A stretch of DNA of 64,000 nucleotides from PWQG01 sp040882255. Its GTDB lineage: Bacteria > Pseudomonadota > Gammaproteobacteria > Pseudomonadales > Pseudohongiellaceae. Shown in pieces: positions 8,777-18,561 of this stretch (positions are counted from its first letter, which is position 1; every line of letters starts with the position of its first letter). The DNA lies in NCBI GenBank assembly GCA_040882255.1, contig JBBEBP010000014.1, forward strand, positions 58,741 through 122,740. The letters run 5' to 3'. The notes under the pieces are model-generated. The model was given only the letters and a program-made list of their open reading frames with translations. It did not search any database and was not told the DNA's origin. The translations under genes and the position numbers were made by a program.

Positions 8777-11077
8777 ATGCTGAACATCACCGAGCCGCCG
8801 GCTACCGGAAAATCCACGGGAAGCTCATCGTTGCTTCCCGATCCATCAGCCCGGCAACGCCTGCGACGCATCCGTTCCCTGAAGGATAAATTTTCACGGT
8901 GGGGGATCACCGGCGCCGGTTTCGGCGTGGTTTTCGCGCTGACGCTGATTTTCGTCTACCTGTTCTACGAAGTGCTTCCGGTATTCCGCTCGGCCTCGAT
9001 CGATCCACAGTCGCAGTACACTCTGCCGGTCACGGAGGGTACAACCAGCGAGTTTCTGCTGGAGCGCTACGAGACATTGGGCATCCAGTACACCGACAGC
9101 GGCACGGCGGCATTCTTCGAGGCTGACAACGGCACAATTCGGGATCGTTTCGATATTCCCGTTCCGGACGGCGCTGCCATCAGCAGCTTTGCCACCTCGG
9201 AAGTGGTGAGCAACGCCGTGATCTACGGTCTGGATGACGGGCGGGCCATCATCGCCGAACACGCCTATGATTTCAGCTACCCGGATGACGAACGACGGAT
9301 CGACCCCCGGATGGAGTACCCCTTTGGAGAGTCCCCGGTTACCGTGGATGAGCAAGGCGCGGCGTTGACCCAAGTGACCATGCAACCGTCGGCGCGGGGA
9401 GCGGAACGGTCAGTGGTGGCCGCGGTGACGGAAGATCAGCGGCTGTTGGTGACCACGTTGACATCACGCAGCAATATGCTGACCGATGAAGTGACCGTCG
9501 ACTCGGATACGCAAGAGATCCGCTTTCCGGATGGCGAGCCGGAAAAGATGCTGGTGGACAAGACGCTTCGCAGCCTTTTCGTGCTCGATACCGAAGGCAG
9601 GATTCATTACTACAATATTGAGAATCCGTCGAGTGCGCGGCTCGTGCAGACCGTGAGTGTCGGCGACGGTGACCGGGTCACGGCCATGGACTTCCTGACC
9701 GGCACCGTATCACTGGTGGTGGGAACGGAGACCGGGGCCCTGAGCCAGTGGTTTCTGGTGCGCGATGACGATAACCGCTATGCCCTGGAGCAGGTCCGTA
9801 ATTTCACCTCCCACGATTCGCCCATCACCGCCATTACACCGGAGTACCGCCGCAAGGGTTTCCTGGCGGTGGACGAGGCCGGGCAACTGGGCATTCACTA
9901 CGGCACTTCGGCCCGCACTCTTTATCTGGAAACGGTCAGCGAAAGGCCGCTGCGTAATGTTGCTGTTTCACCGGTCAATGGCCGGATACTCCTGCTGGAT
10001 GATCAGGATCGTGTACAGGCCGCCGGGCTGTGGAATGAGCATCCGCAGATTTCCTTTACCGCCCTGTGGAATCAGGTCTGGTATGAAGGACGTTCGGAAC
10101 CCGAGTACATCTGGCAGTCGTCCTCCGGCTCCGATGAGTTCGAGTCCAAGTTCAGTCTGGTGCCGCTGTCCGTCGGGACGCTGAAGGCGGCATTCTACGC
10201 CATGCTGTTCGCCATGCCGCTGGCCATTGCCGGCGCGGTCTATACCGCCTATTTCATGACCCCGAAACTGCGCGGTGTGGTCAAGCCGAGCATCGAGATC
10301 ATGGAGGCGTTACCGACGGTGATTCTCGGCTTCCTCGCCGGCCTGTGGCTGGCACCGTTCGCCGAGCGCAATCTGCCGGCCATCTTCAGTTTCCTGTTGT
10401 TCATGCCGCTGCTGATGTTGCTGTTCGGCTGGGGCTGGTCGCGTCTTCCAGTATGGATACGCGGCCGGGTGCCGGAAGGCTGGGAAGCGGCGTTACTGGT
10501 GCCGGTGATCCTGTTGTTTGGCTATGTCGCGGTCGTGGCCAGCCCCTGGCTGGAAGTATGGTTGTTTGGTGGCAGCATGCGCCAGTGGTTTACCGAGATC
10601 GGTGTCGACTACGACCAGCGCAACGCTCTCATTGTTGGCATAGCCATGGGTTTCGCGGTGATTCCCACTATTTTCTCCATTGCCGAGGATGCGGTCTTCA
10701 CGGTGCCAAAGCATCTGACTCAGGGGTCACTGGCGCTGGGTGCCACACGTTGGCAGACCGTGAAAGGTGTGGTGCTGCCGACCGCCAGTCCGGGTATTTT
10801 CTCCGGCGTGATGATGGGCTTCGGCCGTGCGGTGGGCGAGACCATGATCGTGCTGATGGCCACCGGCAACAGCCCGGTAGTCAACTTCAATATCTTCGAG
10901 GGCATGCGTACCCTGTCCGCCAACATCGCGGTGGAGCTGCCGGAAACAGCCGTGGGCTCGTCTCACTTCCGGGTACTGTTTCTCGCGGCACTCGTGCTGC
11001 TGACACTGACTTTCGTCGTCAACACCCTGGCAGAGATCATCCGGCAGCGGTTGCGTCAACGCTATAGCAACCTGTAA
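8777..11077 (+). CDS. pstC: Phosphate ABC transporter permease, long form
   Basis: 766 residues, more than twice E. coli PstC (about 320). One transmembrane helix (about 40-62) is followed by a roughly 380-residue periplasmic region with repeated beta-strand motifs resembling propeller blades (e.g. SLVVGTETGALSQWF). The classical permease follows: about 460-760, with the EAA-type cytoplasmic loop TQGSLALGATRWQTVKGV. Long PstC proteins of this kind are usual in Pseudomonas and marine gammaproteobacteria. First gene of the pstCAB operon. Confidence 0.92.
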   Translation: MLNITEPPATGKSTGSSSLLPDPSARQRLRRIRSLKDKFSRWGITGAGFGVVFALTLIFVYLFYEVLPVFRSASIDPQSQYTLPVTEGTTSEFLLERYETLGIQYTDSGTAAFFEADNGTIRDRFDIPVPDGAAISSFATSEVVSNAVIYGLDDGRAIIAEHAYDFSYPDDERRIDPRMEYPFGESPVTVDEQGAALTQVTMQPSARGAERSVVAAVTEDQRLLVTTLTSRSNMLTDEVTVDSDTQEIRFPDGEPEKMLVDKTLRSLFVLDTEGRIHYYNIENPSSARLVQTVSVGDGDRVTAMDFLTGTVSLVVGTETGALSQWFLVRDDDNRYALEQVRNFTSHDSPITAITPEYRRKGFLAVDEAGQLGIHYGTSARTLYLETVSERPLRNVAVSPVNGRILLLDDQDRVQAAGLWNEHPQISFTALWNQVWYEGRSEPEYIWQSSSGSDEFESKFSLVPLSVGTLKAAFYAMLFAMPLAIAGAVYTAYFMTPKLRGVVKPSIEIMEALPTVILGFLAGLWLAPFAERNLPAIFSFLLFMPLLMLLFGWGWSRLPVWIRGRVPEGWEAALLVPVILLFGYVAVVASPWLEVWLFGGSMRQWFTEIGVDYDQRNALIVGIAMGFAVIPTIFSIAEDAVFTVPKHLTQGSLALGATRWQTVKGVVLPTASPGIFSGVMMGFGRAVGETMIVLMATGNSPVVNFNIFEGMRTLSANIAVELPETAVGSSHFRVLFLAALVLLTLTFVVNTLAEIIRQRLRQRYSNL

Positions 11078-11092
11078 CCGGTGGAGCAGAAC

Positions 11093-12760
11093 ATGAAGGA
11101 ATGGTTGAAAAGTGGCTCACCCTGGATCTGGCTCAATGGCGGCGCGGTGGCGCTATGCATGATCATGGTGGTGGGCCTGATCGGGTTGATTGCCGTGCGC
11201 GGCTTCAGTCACTTCTGGCCGGCGGATCTGGTCAGCATCACGGTCGACCAGCCGGGTGAGGAGCCGCAGACAGTGATCGGGGAAGTGGTTCGACAGGAAA
11301 CCGTGACGGCCGCTGTGGCCCGTGATAGCGGGATGACCGTGGACGAGGATGTAGAACTCGTGACACGCCATCTGATCAAACGAGGCAACCGGGACCAGTT
11401 CTCCAGTGATTTCGCGTGGTTTCCGGGTCTCTACATGGGAGAGTGGAGTTACCCCGAAGACATCCACATGATCGAGCGCCGGGAGTGGGGCAATTTCTAC
11501 GGCTATCCGGTGACCTTGCAGCGTGAAGGCGAGCAGCTGCTGGCGGCTGACGACGAAGGGTTCGACTCCGCATTGCAGGAGTCGGTCCAGCGCAGCGTGG
11601 ACCTGCACCGCGAGATCGAGGCGATCGAGCGACGCGAAGTGGGGCGCATCAATACGCTGCTGGAGCGCCTGCGGCTTGATGAGCGGCGTATTGAGCTGGA
11701 AGGCCTGACGGGTGCGGCCCGCGCCGACGAGGAGGCGCGCATCGCCGTCGAACGGGAAGTGCTGAACCAGGAGTATGCCGTACTGCGTGACGATCTGGAT
11801 GCCCTGTATGACAGCACCCTGCGCGACAGCCTGGTGATGGAAATGAGCGACGGACGGGAAGTGACCATTTCACTGTCCGAGATCGTGCGGGTCACCGCGC
11901 CCAACCAGCTGTCGGTGTTCGGCAAGCTGGGCCAGTACTTTGATCGAATGTGGGAGTTCTTTACCGAGAACCCGCGTGAAGCGAACACCGAGGGCGGGAT
12001 TTTTCCGGCCATCTTCGGCACGGTCACCATGGTCTTCGTGATGTCCATCATCGTCACCCCGTTCGGCATCCTGGCGGCCATCTACCTGCGCGAGTATGCG
12101 AAGCAGGGCCTGATGACCCGCATCATCCGCATTTCCGTCTACAACCTGGCCGGCGTGCCGTCCATCGTCTACGGAGTGTTCGGTCTGGGCTTCTTCGTCT
12201 ATTTTCTTGGCGGTAGCATCGACGAGATGTTCTATGAGGCGTCTCTGCCGTCGCCGACGTTCGGCACGCCCGGACTGTTCTGGGCCTCTCTCACGCTGGC
12301 GCTGCTGACCCTGCCCATTGTCATCGTATCGACCGAAGAAGGGCTGGCGCGAATTCCCTCCACGGTCCGTCAGGGCAGTCTGGCGCTGGGCGCTACCAAG
12401 TCCGAGACATTGTGGAAGGTGGTGGTGCCGCTGGCCACCCCGGCCATGATGACGGGGCTGATTCTGGCCATTGCCCGGGCGGCGGGCGAGGTGGCTCCCC
12501 TGATGCTGGTCGGCGTGGTCAAGCTGGCGCCAACGTTGCCGGTGGACGGGGTCTTCCCGTACATCCACCTGGAGCGCAAGATCATGCACCTGGGCTTTCA
12601 CATCTACGACGTCGGTTTCCAGAGTCCCAACGTGGAGGCGGCGCGTCCGCTGGTGTATGCTACCGCGCTGGTACTGGTGATGCTGATTGTCGTGCTCAAC
12701 CTGACCGCGATCAGCATCCGCAATCATCTGCGCGAACGCTATCGCGGCGAGTCTGACTGA
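11093..12760 (+). CDS. pstA: Phosphate ABC transporter permease, long form
   Basis: 555 residues. After TM1 there is a large periplasmic insertion containing a charged coiled-coil (about residues 155-250, rich in E/R with LLERLRLDERRIELEG). The permease core has TMs and the EAA loop RQGSLALGATKSETLWKVV. Start placed at the ATG with GGTGGAG upstream rather than at the GTG of 11081, which overlaps that site. Pairs with PstC to form the channel. Confidence 0.92.
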   Translation: MKEWLKSGSPWIWLNGGAVALCMIMVVGLIGLIAVRGFSHFWPADLVSITVDQPGEEPQTVIGEVVRQETVTAAVARDSGMTVDEDVELVTRHLIKRGNRDQFSSDFAWFPGLYMGEWSYPEDIHMIERREWGNFYGYPVTLQREGEQLLAADDEGFDSALQESVQRSVDLHREIEAIERREVGRINTLLERLRLDERRIELEGLTGAARADEEARIAVEREVLNQEYAVLRDDLDALYDSTLRDSLVMEMSDGREVTISLSEIVRVTAPNQLSVFGKLGQYFDRMWEFFTENPREANTEGGIFPAIFGTVTMVFVMSIIVTPFGILAAIYLREYAKQGLMTRIIRISVYNLAGVPSIVYGVFGLGFFVYFLGGSIDEMFYEASLPSPTFGTPGLFWASLTLALLTLPIVIVSTEEGLARIPSTVRQGSLALGATKSETLWKVVVPLATPAMMTGLILAIARAAGEVAPLMLVGVVKLAPTLPVDGVFPYIHLERKIMHLGFHIYDVGFQSPNVEAARPLVYATALVLVMLIVVLNLTAISIRNHLRERYRGESD

Positions 12761-12785
12761 TTCACGATCACAAACGGGTTCCACT

Positions 12786-13616
12786 ATGACGACCAATACA
12801 GCCCCATCCGCCGTATCAGGCACTGGCGCCGGAGAGCGTGAGGCGCTCTCGCTGGACCGGGAAGTGACCAAACTCTCGGTCAAGGACCTGAACCTCTACT
12901 ACGGCGACGAGCATGCCCTGAAAGGCATCGACCTGGAGATTCCGGAGAAGCGGGTGACCGCCTTCATCGGCCCGTCGGGCTGCGGAAAATCCACGCTGCT
13001 GCGCTGTTTCAACCGGATGAACGATCTGGTTGATATCTGTCGTATACAGGGCCAGATCCTGATGGACGGCAAGAATATCTATGACCGGGACGTGGATGTT
13101 GCTGACCTCCGGCGTAATGTGGGCATGGTGTTCCAGAAACCCAACCCCTTTCCCAAGACCATCTACGAGAACGTCGCGTACGGCCTGCGCCTGCAGGGCG
13201 TCAATTCCCGCCGTGTGCTGGACGAGGTGGTGGAGAAGTCGCTGCGCGCCGCCGCCCTGTGGGACGAAGTGAAGGACCGCCTGCAGGACAACGCCTTCGG
13301 CATGTCCGGCGGCCAGCAGCAGCGACTGGTCATCGCCCGGGCCATCGCCATCGAGCCCGAGGTGATCCTGCTGGACGAGCCGGCCTCGGCCCTGGACCCG
13401 ATTTCCACGCTGAAGATCGAGGAGCTGATCAACGAACTCAAGAAGGACTACACGATCATCATCGTCACCCACAACATGCAACAGGCCGCGCGTGTTTCCG
13501 ACTACACGGCCTTCATGTACCTGGGCGATCTGGTCGAGTTCGGTGATACCGATACGCTGTTTACCAACCCTCGCAAGAAACAGACCGAGGATTACATTAC
13601 GGGGAGATACGGGTAG
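12786..13616 (+). CDS. pstB: Phosphate ABC transporter ATP-binding protein
   Basis: 276-residue ATPase energising PstCA. Walker A GPSGCGKST, Q-loop MVFQKPNPFP, signature SGGQQQR, Walker B VILLDEPASALD and the switch histidine in IVTHNMQQ are all intact. It is the last gene of the operon; the expected phoU is absent and the following 440 bp is repeat-rich intergenic DNA. Confidence 0.95.
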   Translation: MTTNTAPSAVSGTGAGEREALSLDREVTKLSVKDLNLYYGDEHALKGIDLEIPEKRVTAFIGPSGCGKSTLLRCFNRMNDLVDICRIQGQILMDGKNIYDRDVDVADLRRNVGMVFQKPNPFPKTIYENVAYGLRLQGVNSRRVLDEVVEKSLRAAALWDEVKDRLQDNAFGMSGGQQQRLVIARAIAIEPEVILLDEPASALDPISTLKIEELINELKKDYTIIIVTHNMQQAARVSDYTAFMYLGDLVEFGDTDTLFTNPRKKQTEDYITGRYG

Positions 13617-13649
13617 GCGGTTGGTCTTGCCGGGGTTGCAAGGGGCGTT

Positions 13650-13975
13650 TTTTCTCGCAGAGACCGCGAAGGGTGCAGAGATTGGTTGCTCTCGCAGAGA
13701 CCGCCAAGATCGCCAAGGTTGCAAAGAAAGAGGTGGTCTGGTGGGTGGTGGGGCTGCCGGAAGTGGTTGCAGGGGTTCCGGGGCGGGTTCGCGATGAAGA
13801 TCTGACCCGTGCCCTGATCCCGTGCTCCGCCATGGCACGCTCTCTCTGACCTCCCTCTTGGCGTCCTTTGCGATCTCCGCGAGACCCCATTCTCTCCTTG
13901 GCGCTCTTTGCGATCTCTGCGAGATCCTCTCCTCCCCGGCGCTTTCGGCGAGATTCCCCGCTCTTTGTGAGAGAC
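13650..13975. repeat. REP-like repeat cluster, inverted units
   Basis: The 443-bp gap between pstB and the acyl-AMP ligase gene holds no convincing gene but several copies of a roughly 30-base unit, TCTCGCAGAGAtCGCcAAG... Two are in plus orientation (from about 13652 and 13690-13718) and three degraded ones in minus orientation (13856-13884, 13891-13923, 13938-13960). The same unit recurs at 18391-18539. Confidence 0.65.
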
Positions 13976-14059
13976 ATCACACTTTCATACCCTCCGCTTG
14001 CCTCGCCAACCGGATAGTTCCAGAATACGCGTTCATGTGTCAACTAGGGAAGGTACGCC

Positions 14060-15733
14060 ATGAAACCCACGGACGGGAATCTTGCGCGGTTGTTGGTCCG
14101 TCGTGTGACCGAAGCGCCGCATCACCCCTTGTATGTATTTCTGGATCGCCACGGCGCGATCGAAACCTCGCTGAGCCGGGAATCATTGTACGACGTGGCC
14201 AGCCGCCTGGCCTCGCGGTTGCAGGACCAGGAGCTCCAGCGCCGGCCCGTGGCGCTGTTCCTCCCGCACGGTCCCTCATTCGTGATCGCATTCTGGGCCG
14301 CCATCCTGGTCGGTGCGGTCCCCGTGCCGCTGACGCGGGCGCACAGTAGCTCCCGGGCCCGCCGGCTGGCCAGCTACCAGCGTCAGGAAAGTAGCGGGAT
14401 TCCCCGGGACATCCTGGAGGGATGCGCAGCGGCAGCGGTGCTGACGGTGTCGGCACGCGCCGAGGCCGTATCCCGGGAGACCGGGTTACCGGTGATGGTC
14501 ACGGATGCGGGCTTTGCCGAAAGCAGGCTCCGGGAGCCACTGGACATGCGGAGCGACCGGGCCGCGTTCATCCAGTACACGTCGGGCTCCACAGCCGCGC
14601 CGCGCGGGGTGCGCGTTTCTCACGCCAACATCCTGCACAACTGCGAAACCATTAGTCGGGCCTTCGGCATCCGGGCCGATGACGTGGGCGTCAGCTGGTT
14701 GCCCCTGCATCACGACATGGGGCTGATCGGGCATGTCATCCAGCCGGTATACAGCGGGATCAGCAATCACTTCCTCTCGCCGACGGTATTCGCGGCCCGG
14801 CCGCTGCGTTGGTTGCAGGCAATGGCGCGGTACCGGGGCAGCATCAGCGGCGGTCCGGACTCCGCATTCGCATTGTGCAATAACCGGGTCGCCCCCGAGG
14901 ACGCTGCTGGTCTGGATCTGTCACGCTGGCGGTTGGCCTACTGCGGGGCGGAGCGCATCCGCCCGGCCACGCTGGATCGCTTCGCCAGTCGCTTCCGTGC
15001 CAGCGGCTTTGCCCGTCATGCCCTGTATCCCTGCTACGGGCTGGCCGAGTCCACGCTCTTCGTCAGTGGCCGGCATGGTCTGCGAACCCGGCCGGTGCCG
15101 GAGTCGGGGGCGACTGGCTCTGATGCTGTCAGTGTCGGCGCCTGCCCGCCGGATGCCCGGGTGACAGTGAGCGATCCGGAGGCCGGCACTGCGTTACCGG
15201 ACGGACAGGTGGGTGAAGTCACCGTATCGTCGCCATCAGTGGCGGACGGCTATCATGGGGATTTGGCGCAGACCGCCGAGCGGTTCCGTGTACAGCCGGG
15301 AGGCGCTCGTGTCACGCTGCGAACCGGGGACCTGGGTTTCCTGCAGGACGGTGAACTGTACATCACGGGCCGCTCGGACAACTGTATCCAGTATCATGGC
15401 CGGAATGTCTTTGCAGAGGACATCGAGGCGGCCGTCATGGAGGCCGAGCCTGACGGCATCCTGCGTTGCGCTGTCTTTGCCAGCGAACCGGACGGCCAGG
15501 AGCCCGGCACCCGGATCACCATCATTCTGGAGCACGACGGACAAACCAGTAGAAGCAGGGCTGAACGCCACACAGAAACCGTGCCCGGTATCGTGTCCCT
15601 GGCGACGGGCGTAGTGCCCCATCAAGTGCTGCTGTGGCCGAGAGGTAGCATTCCCGTGACTACCAGCGGCAAGACGAGGCGCAATCGTTGTCGGGATCTT
15701 TACCTCCGGATGCCACAGAAGGTCTGCAGGTGA
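14060..15733 (+). CDS. Fatty-acyl-AMP ligase-like AMP-dependent synthetase
   Basis: 557 residues of the ANL superfamily, closest in pattern to FAAL proteins that load fatty acids as acyl-adenylates. Visible motifs: IQYTSGSTAAPRGVRVSH (P-loop, about 175), SWLPLHHDMGLIGHV (FAAL/FACL-typical, about 215), YGLAESTLFVSG (about 325), and TGDLGFLQDGELYITGR (about 430-450). The C-terminal subdomain is short. No acyl carrier protein or polyketide module is nearby. It runs 13 bp before two GTPase genes, suggesting co-transcription; the biological link is unknown. AAGG lies ahead of the ATG. Confidence 0.8.
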   Translation: MKPTDGNLARLLVRRVTEAPHHPLYVFLDRHGAIETSLSRESLYDVASRLASRLQDQELQRRPVALFLPHGPSFVIAFWAAILVGAVPVPLTRAHSSSRARRLASYQRQESSGIPRDILEGCAAAAVLTVSARAEAVSRETGLPVMVTDAGFAESRLREPLDMRSDRAAFIQYTSGSTAAPRGVRVSHANILHNCETISRAFGIRADDVGVSWLPLHHDMGLIGHVIQPVYSGISNHFLSPTVFAARPLRWLQAMARYRGSISGGPDSAFALCNNRVAPEDAAGLDLSRWRLAYCGAERIRPATLDRFASRFRASGFARHALYPCYGLAESTLFVSGRHGLRTRPVPESGATGSDAVSVGACPPDARVTVSDPEAGTALPDGQVGEVTVSSPSVADGYHGDLAQTAERFRVQPGGARVTLRTGDLGFLQDGELYITGRSDNCIQYHGRNVFAEDIEAAVMEAEPDGILRCAVFASEPDGQEPGTRITIILEHDGQTSRSRAERHTETVPGIVSLATGVVPHQVLLWPRGSIPVTTSGKTRRNRCRDLYLRMPQKVCR

Positions 15734-15746
15734 GTATACTGAGCCC

Positions 15747-16811
15747 ATGAGCCAGTCATCCAGACAGTACAAGCACGCGGGGCCGAGCGGGCACCCGTTG
15801 CCGGTGATCTGGCTGCTGGGCAAGACTGGCGCCGGAAAGTCATCGCTGATCCGCAGTCTGACCGGTCTCACTGATGTACAGGTGGGCAATGGCTTCGCAC
15901 CGTGCACGCGCACGGCCGACATGCTCGACTTTCCCGCAGACCTGCCGGTGATGCGTTTTCTCGACACCCGTGGCCTCGGCGAGGCGGGTTACGACCCGGC
16001 CGAAGACCTGGATGCCTGTGAGAAGCGCAGCCATGTGCTGTTGGCGGTAGCGCGCCTTGATGACCCTGTACAGACCGAGGTGGCAGGAGCCATCGCTGCC
16101 GTGCGCCAGCGCCGCCCGAAGACGCCCATTATTGTGGTACACAATGGCGCGGACCTGCTGCCTGATGAGCAGTCACGCTTCCGGGCCCGTCAGCAGATCC
16201 AGCAGGTGTTTGATAAGGCCGCTGGTGGAACGCTTCCTTCGGTTGAAACCATACTACTGCCTGGCGAAGCCTCGGAGATACAGACGGGGGTCGACGAGCT
16301 GGTGACGCTGCTGGATGACATCATGCCGGACGTGGCGCTGCTGCTGGCGCGGGAGGAGCACCGGGGCGCCGAGCGCGGTGTGTTTTCCGAGCTTCGCGCC
16401 AGAGTACTCTGGTATGCCAGTGCAGCGGGCGCCTCGGACGTGGCACCGGTGGTGGGCGCGGTCACGGTGCCCACCATTCAGGCGCAGATGTTGCGGGCAC
16501 TGGGCAGACAGTACGGAGTGAAGTGGACCCGCGCCCGCATGACCGAGTTCGCCCTGGCACTGGGCGCCGGCGCCGCTGCCCGCTACGGTGCCAGCTATGC
16601 GATCCGCCAGTTGACCAAGCTGATTCCGGTATACGGTCAGACCGCAGGCGCGGCCGCTGCGGGCACGATCAGTTTTGCCGCTACCTATGCGCTGGGACGT
16701 GCCGCCGCTTTCTATCTTCACCGCACGCAGCAGGGACTCGCCATCGATTCCGCTGAGTTGCGCGAGCTGTATACCGATGCCTTGAGGAGGGCGCGCCGTG
16801 AGAGGAGGTGA
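15747..16811 (+). CDS. GTPase with hydrophobic DUF697-like C-terminus
   Basis: 354 residues. G1 P-loop LLGKTGAGKSSLI (about 27), G3 FLDTRGLGE (about 72), and a likely G4 VVHNGADLL (about 130). The C-terminal third (about 225-330) is Ala/Gly-rich with GAVTVPTIQAQMLRALG and IPVYGQTAGAAAAGTISFAATYALGR, the DUF697/YcjF pattern thought to contact membrane. The stop codon lies inside the start of the next GTPase gene (14-bp overlap), so the two are translationally coupled and probably act as a pair. Confidence 0.8.
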   Translation: MSQSSRQYKHAGPSGHPLPVIWLLGKTGAGKSSLIRSLTGLTDVQVGNGFAPCTRTADMLDFPADLPVMRFLDTRGLGEAGYDPAEDLDACEKRSHVLLAVARLDDPVQTEVAGAIAAVRQRRPKTPIIVVHNGADLLPDEQSRFRARQQIQQVFDKAAGGTLPSVETILLPGEASEIQTGVDELVTLLDDIMPDVALLLAREEHRGAERGVFSELRARVLWYASAAGASDVAPVVGAVTVPTIQAQMLRALGRQYGVKWTRARMTEFALALGAGAAARYGASYAIRQLTKLIPVYGQTAGAAAAGTISFAATYALGRAAAFYLHRTQQGLAIDSAELRELYTDALRRARRERR

Positions 16812-18372
16812 GAAACTGCGCCGGGCGTTGCTGCGCTGGGATCATCTGCTGATGGGGCTGGTGCTGGGCCTGCCTTTCGTCGTGCTGACGCTGTTGGGTT
16901 TCCTCTGGCTGGTCGAGCATGGCTTTCTGTTGTGGTTTATCGGCGCGAGTCTGTTGCTGAGCGCCGTGGTGTTTGCGCTGCGCGGCGTGCTCCGAAAGCG
17001 CTGGCATACCGGCGGCGAAACCGGAGCGGACACGGACGAGCTGTCGGTCGAACCGGATCCGGACTGGCTACCCCGGGAGAAAGAGGTGTTCGCTGAAGTA
17101 AGCCGGCACATCGCGACGATAACCCGCGAGGCCTGGCCCTGGGAAGACCTGCCCGAACAGGCCCTGGAGGTGGTGAATCAGGTCGCTGCGGGCCTGGATG
17201 GCAAGAACCGCAGGGCCTTGAATTTCACCCTGCCTGAAGCGCTGTTGTTGCTGGAATCCACTGCGTCGCGGTATCGCGATCACTTGCGCCGCAGACTGCC
17301 TTTCGCGGACCAGGTGTCCCTGGCCACTCTCCACTGGTTCTGGCGCCAGCGTAACCGTGCCAATGTACTGTGGAAGGTCGCTTATGGCAGCGGCCGGCTC
17401 GCCCGTTTCGCCCTCAATCCGGCTGCCGGCGTGCTGCGCGAACTGGAACAAATCGTGTCCGGTGGCAACTCCCGGTATGTGACCGGGAACATGATGGGGG
17501 TGCTGCAGGCCATTCTGCTGGAAGAAGTGGCCTATGGCGCCATCGATCTGTACTCCGGCCGCCTGCGATTCAGTGAAGCAGAACTGATGCAGATCGAACT
17601 GGCGTCGGCCACTGCGGATCAGAAGCGCCAGCCATTGCCGGACCTGCCACTGCGTATCCTGTTTGTGGGTCAGACCAGTGCCGGAAAATCGACGCTGATT
17701 AATGTCCTGCTGGACACGGAGAGCGCGGAAACCGATGCGGCCGCCACCACCGACAAGCTGATCGCCTATCCGACGGAGCTGGAGAGTATCACCTGTCACT
17801 TTCTGGACAGTGAGGGACTGGATGGCTCGTCCCGTCATCAGGACAGCATGCTCACGGAGATGACGCAGGCCGATTTGATTGTGTGGGTCATCCGCGCCAA
17901 CCGCCCGGCCCGCGAAGTGGACAGGAGCCTGAAGGAGCGCTTCGATGCCTGGTTCGAAGGGCATCCACGGCGGCGCAGGCCAGTGGTGATCGCGGTGGCC
18001 ACTGCCATGGATCAGCTGGTCAGCGATCTGGCCGATGGCGGGGAAGTGCTATCCGGGGCTGCAGGCGACACCGTTGACGCTGTGGTACGTGTTATCGCCA
18101 GGGACCTGGGCGGGCTGGAGCCTGTGCCAGTCAGTACAGGACTGGCCCCGTGGAATCTGGAGGCAGTCAGCGATGCCATGCGCGCGGCGCTGCCGGAGGC
18201 GCAGGCGGTGCAACGCAACCGCAGGCGGGTGGAGGGCGCGCGCCGGGAAAAACGCCTGCGCGGGCAGGTCCGGAAAGGGGTGCGCGGAGTGAAGCATGGC
18301 GTGAAAACACTTCGCGGCCACTGGTCCGGTTCGCCGGCCGCTGATGAGGACGAGCGCAAACCGCCAGAGTAG
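16798..18372 (+). CDS. Membrane-anchored GTPase
   Basis: 524 residues. Two N-terminal transmembrane helices (about 15-40 and 45-65), a helical region of about 200 residues, then a GTPase domain: G1 FVGQTSAGKSTLIN (about 285), G3 DSEGLDG (about 340), and a basic C-terminal tail. GTG start with GAGGAGG seven bases upstream, inside the preceding gene. Family is the Era/YcjX-like P-loop GTPases of unknown cellular target. Two adjacent GTPases, one DUF697-like and one with N-terminal TMs, suggest a membrane heterodimer, which is inference. Confidence 0.8.
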   Translation: MRGGEKLRRALLRWDHLLMGLVLGLPFVVLTLLGFLWLVEHGFLLWFIGASLLLSAVVFALRGVLRKRWHTGGETGADTDELSVEPDPDWLPREKEVFAEVSRHIATITREAWPWEDLPEQALEVVNQVAAGLDGKNRRALNFTLPEALLLLESTASRYRDHLRRRLPFADQVSLATLHWFWRQRNRANVLWKVAYGSGRLARFALNPAAGVLRELEQIVSGGNSRYVTGNMMGVLQAILLEEVAYGAIDLYSGRLRFSEAELMQIELASATADQKRQPLPDLPLRILFVGQTSAGKSTLINVLLDTESAETDAAATTDKLIAYPTELESITCHFLDSEGLDGSSRHQDSMLTEMTQADLIVWVIRANRPAREVDRSLKERFDAWFEGHPRRRRPVVIAVATAMDQLVSDLADGGEVLSGAAGDTVDAVVRVIARDLGGLEPVPVSTGLAPWNLEAVSDAMRAALPEAQAVQRNRRRVEGARREKRLRGQVRKGVRGVKHGVKTLRGHWSGSPAADEDERKPPE

Positions 18373-18390
18373 CTGGAATGTCGATTTTTG

Positions 18391-18539
18391 ATCTCGCAGA
18401 GATCGCCAAGCGCGCGGAGAAACCACTGATAAAGGTGGCCAGGTCGGGTATTCATGAGGCTGGATCAATGGCTTGTGTCCGCTCTCGTGCTCCGTCATGG
18501 TATGCCTTTCTCGGCGCGCTTGGCGATCTTCGCGAGAAT
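18391..18539. repeat. REPIN-like inverted repeat pair
   Basis: Arm 18391-18423 and arm 18507-18539 are inverted copies (about 28 of 32 bases complementary) of the unit seen at 13650-13975, separated by about 83 bp. Two inverted REP units at this distance are the architecture of REPINs, which are moved by RAYT transposases; none is visible here. Confidence 0.65.
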
Positions 18540-18561
18540 ATTAAATGATTTTTCTTCCGGA

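Noticed and set aside
13650..13975. CRISPR array suspected from repeated units before 14060
   Set aside because: Units are in both orientations, diverged, and without regular spacers or cas genes; they fit REP-like elements.
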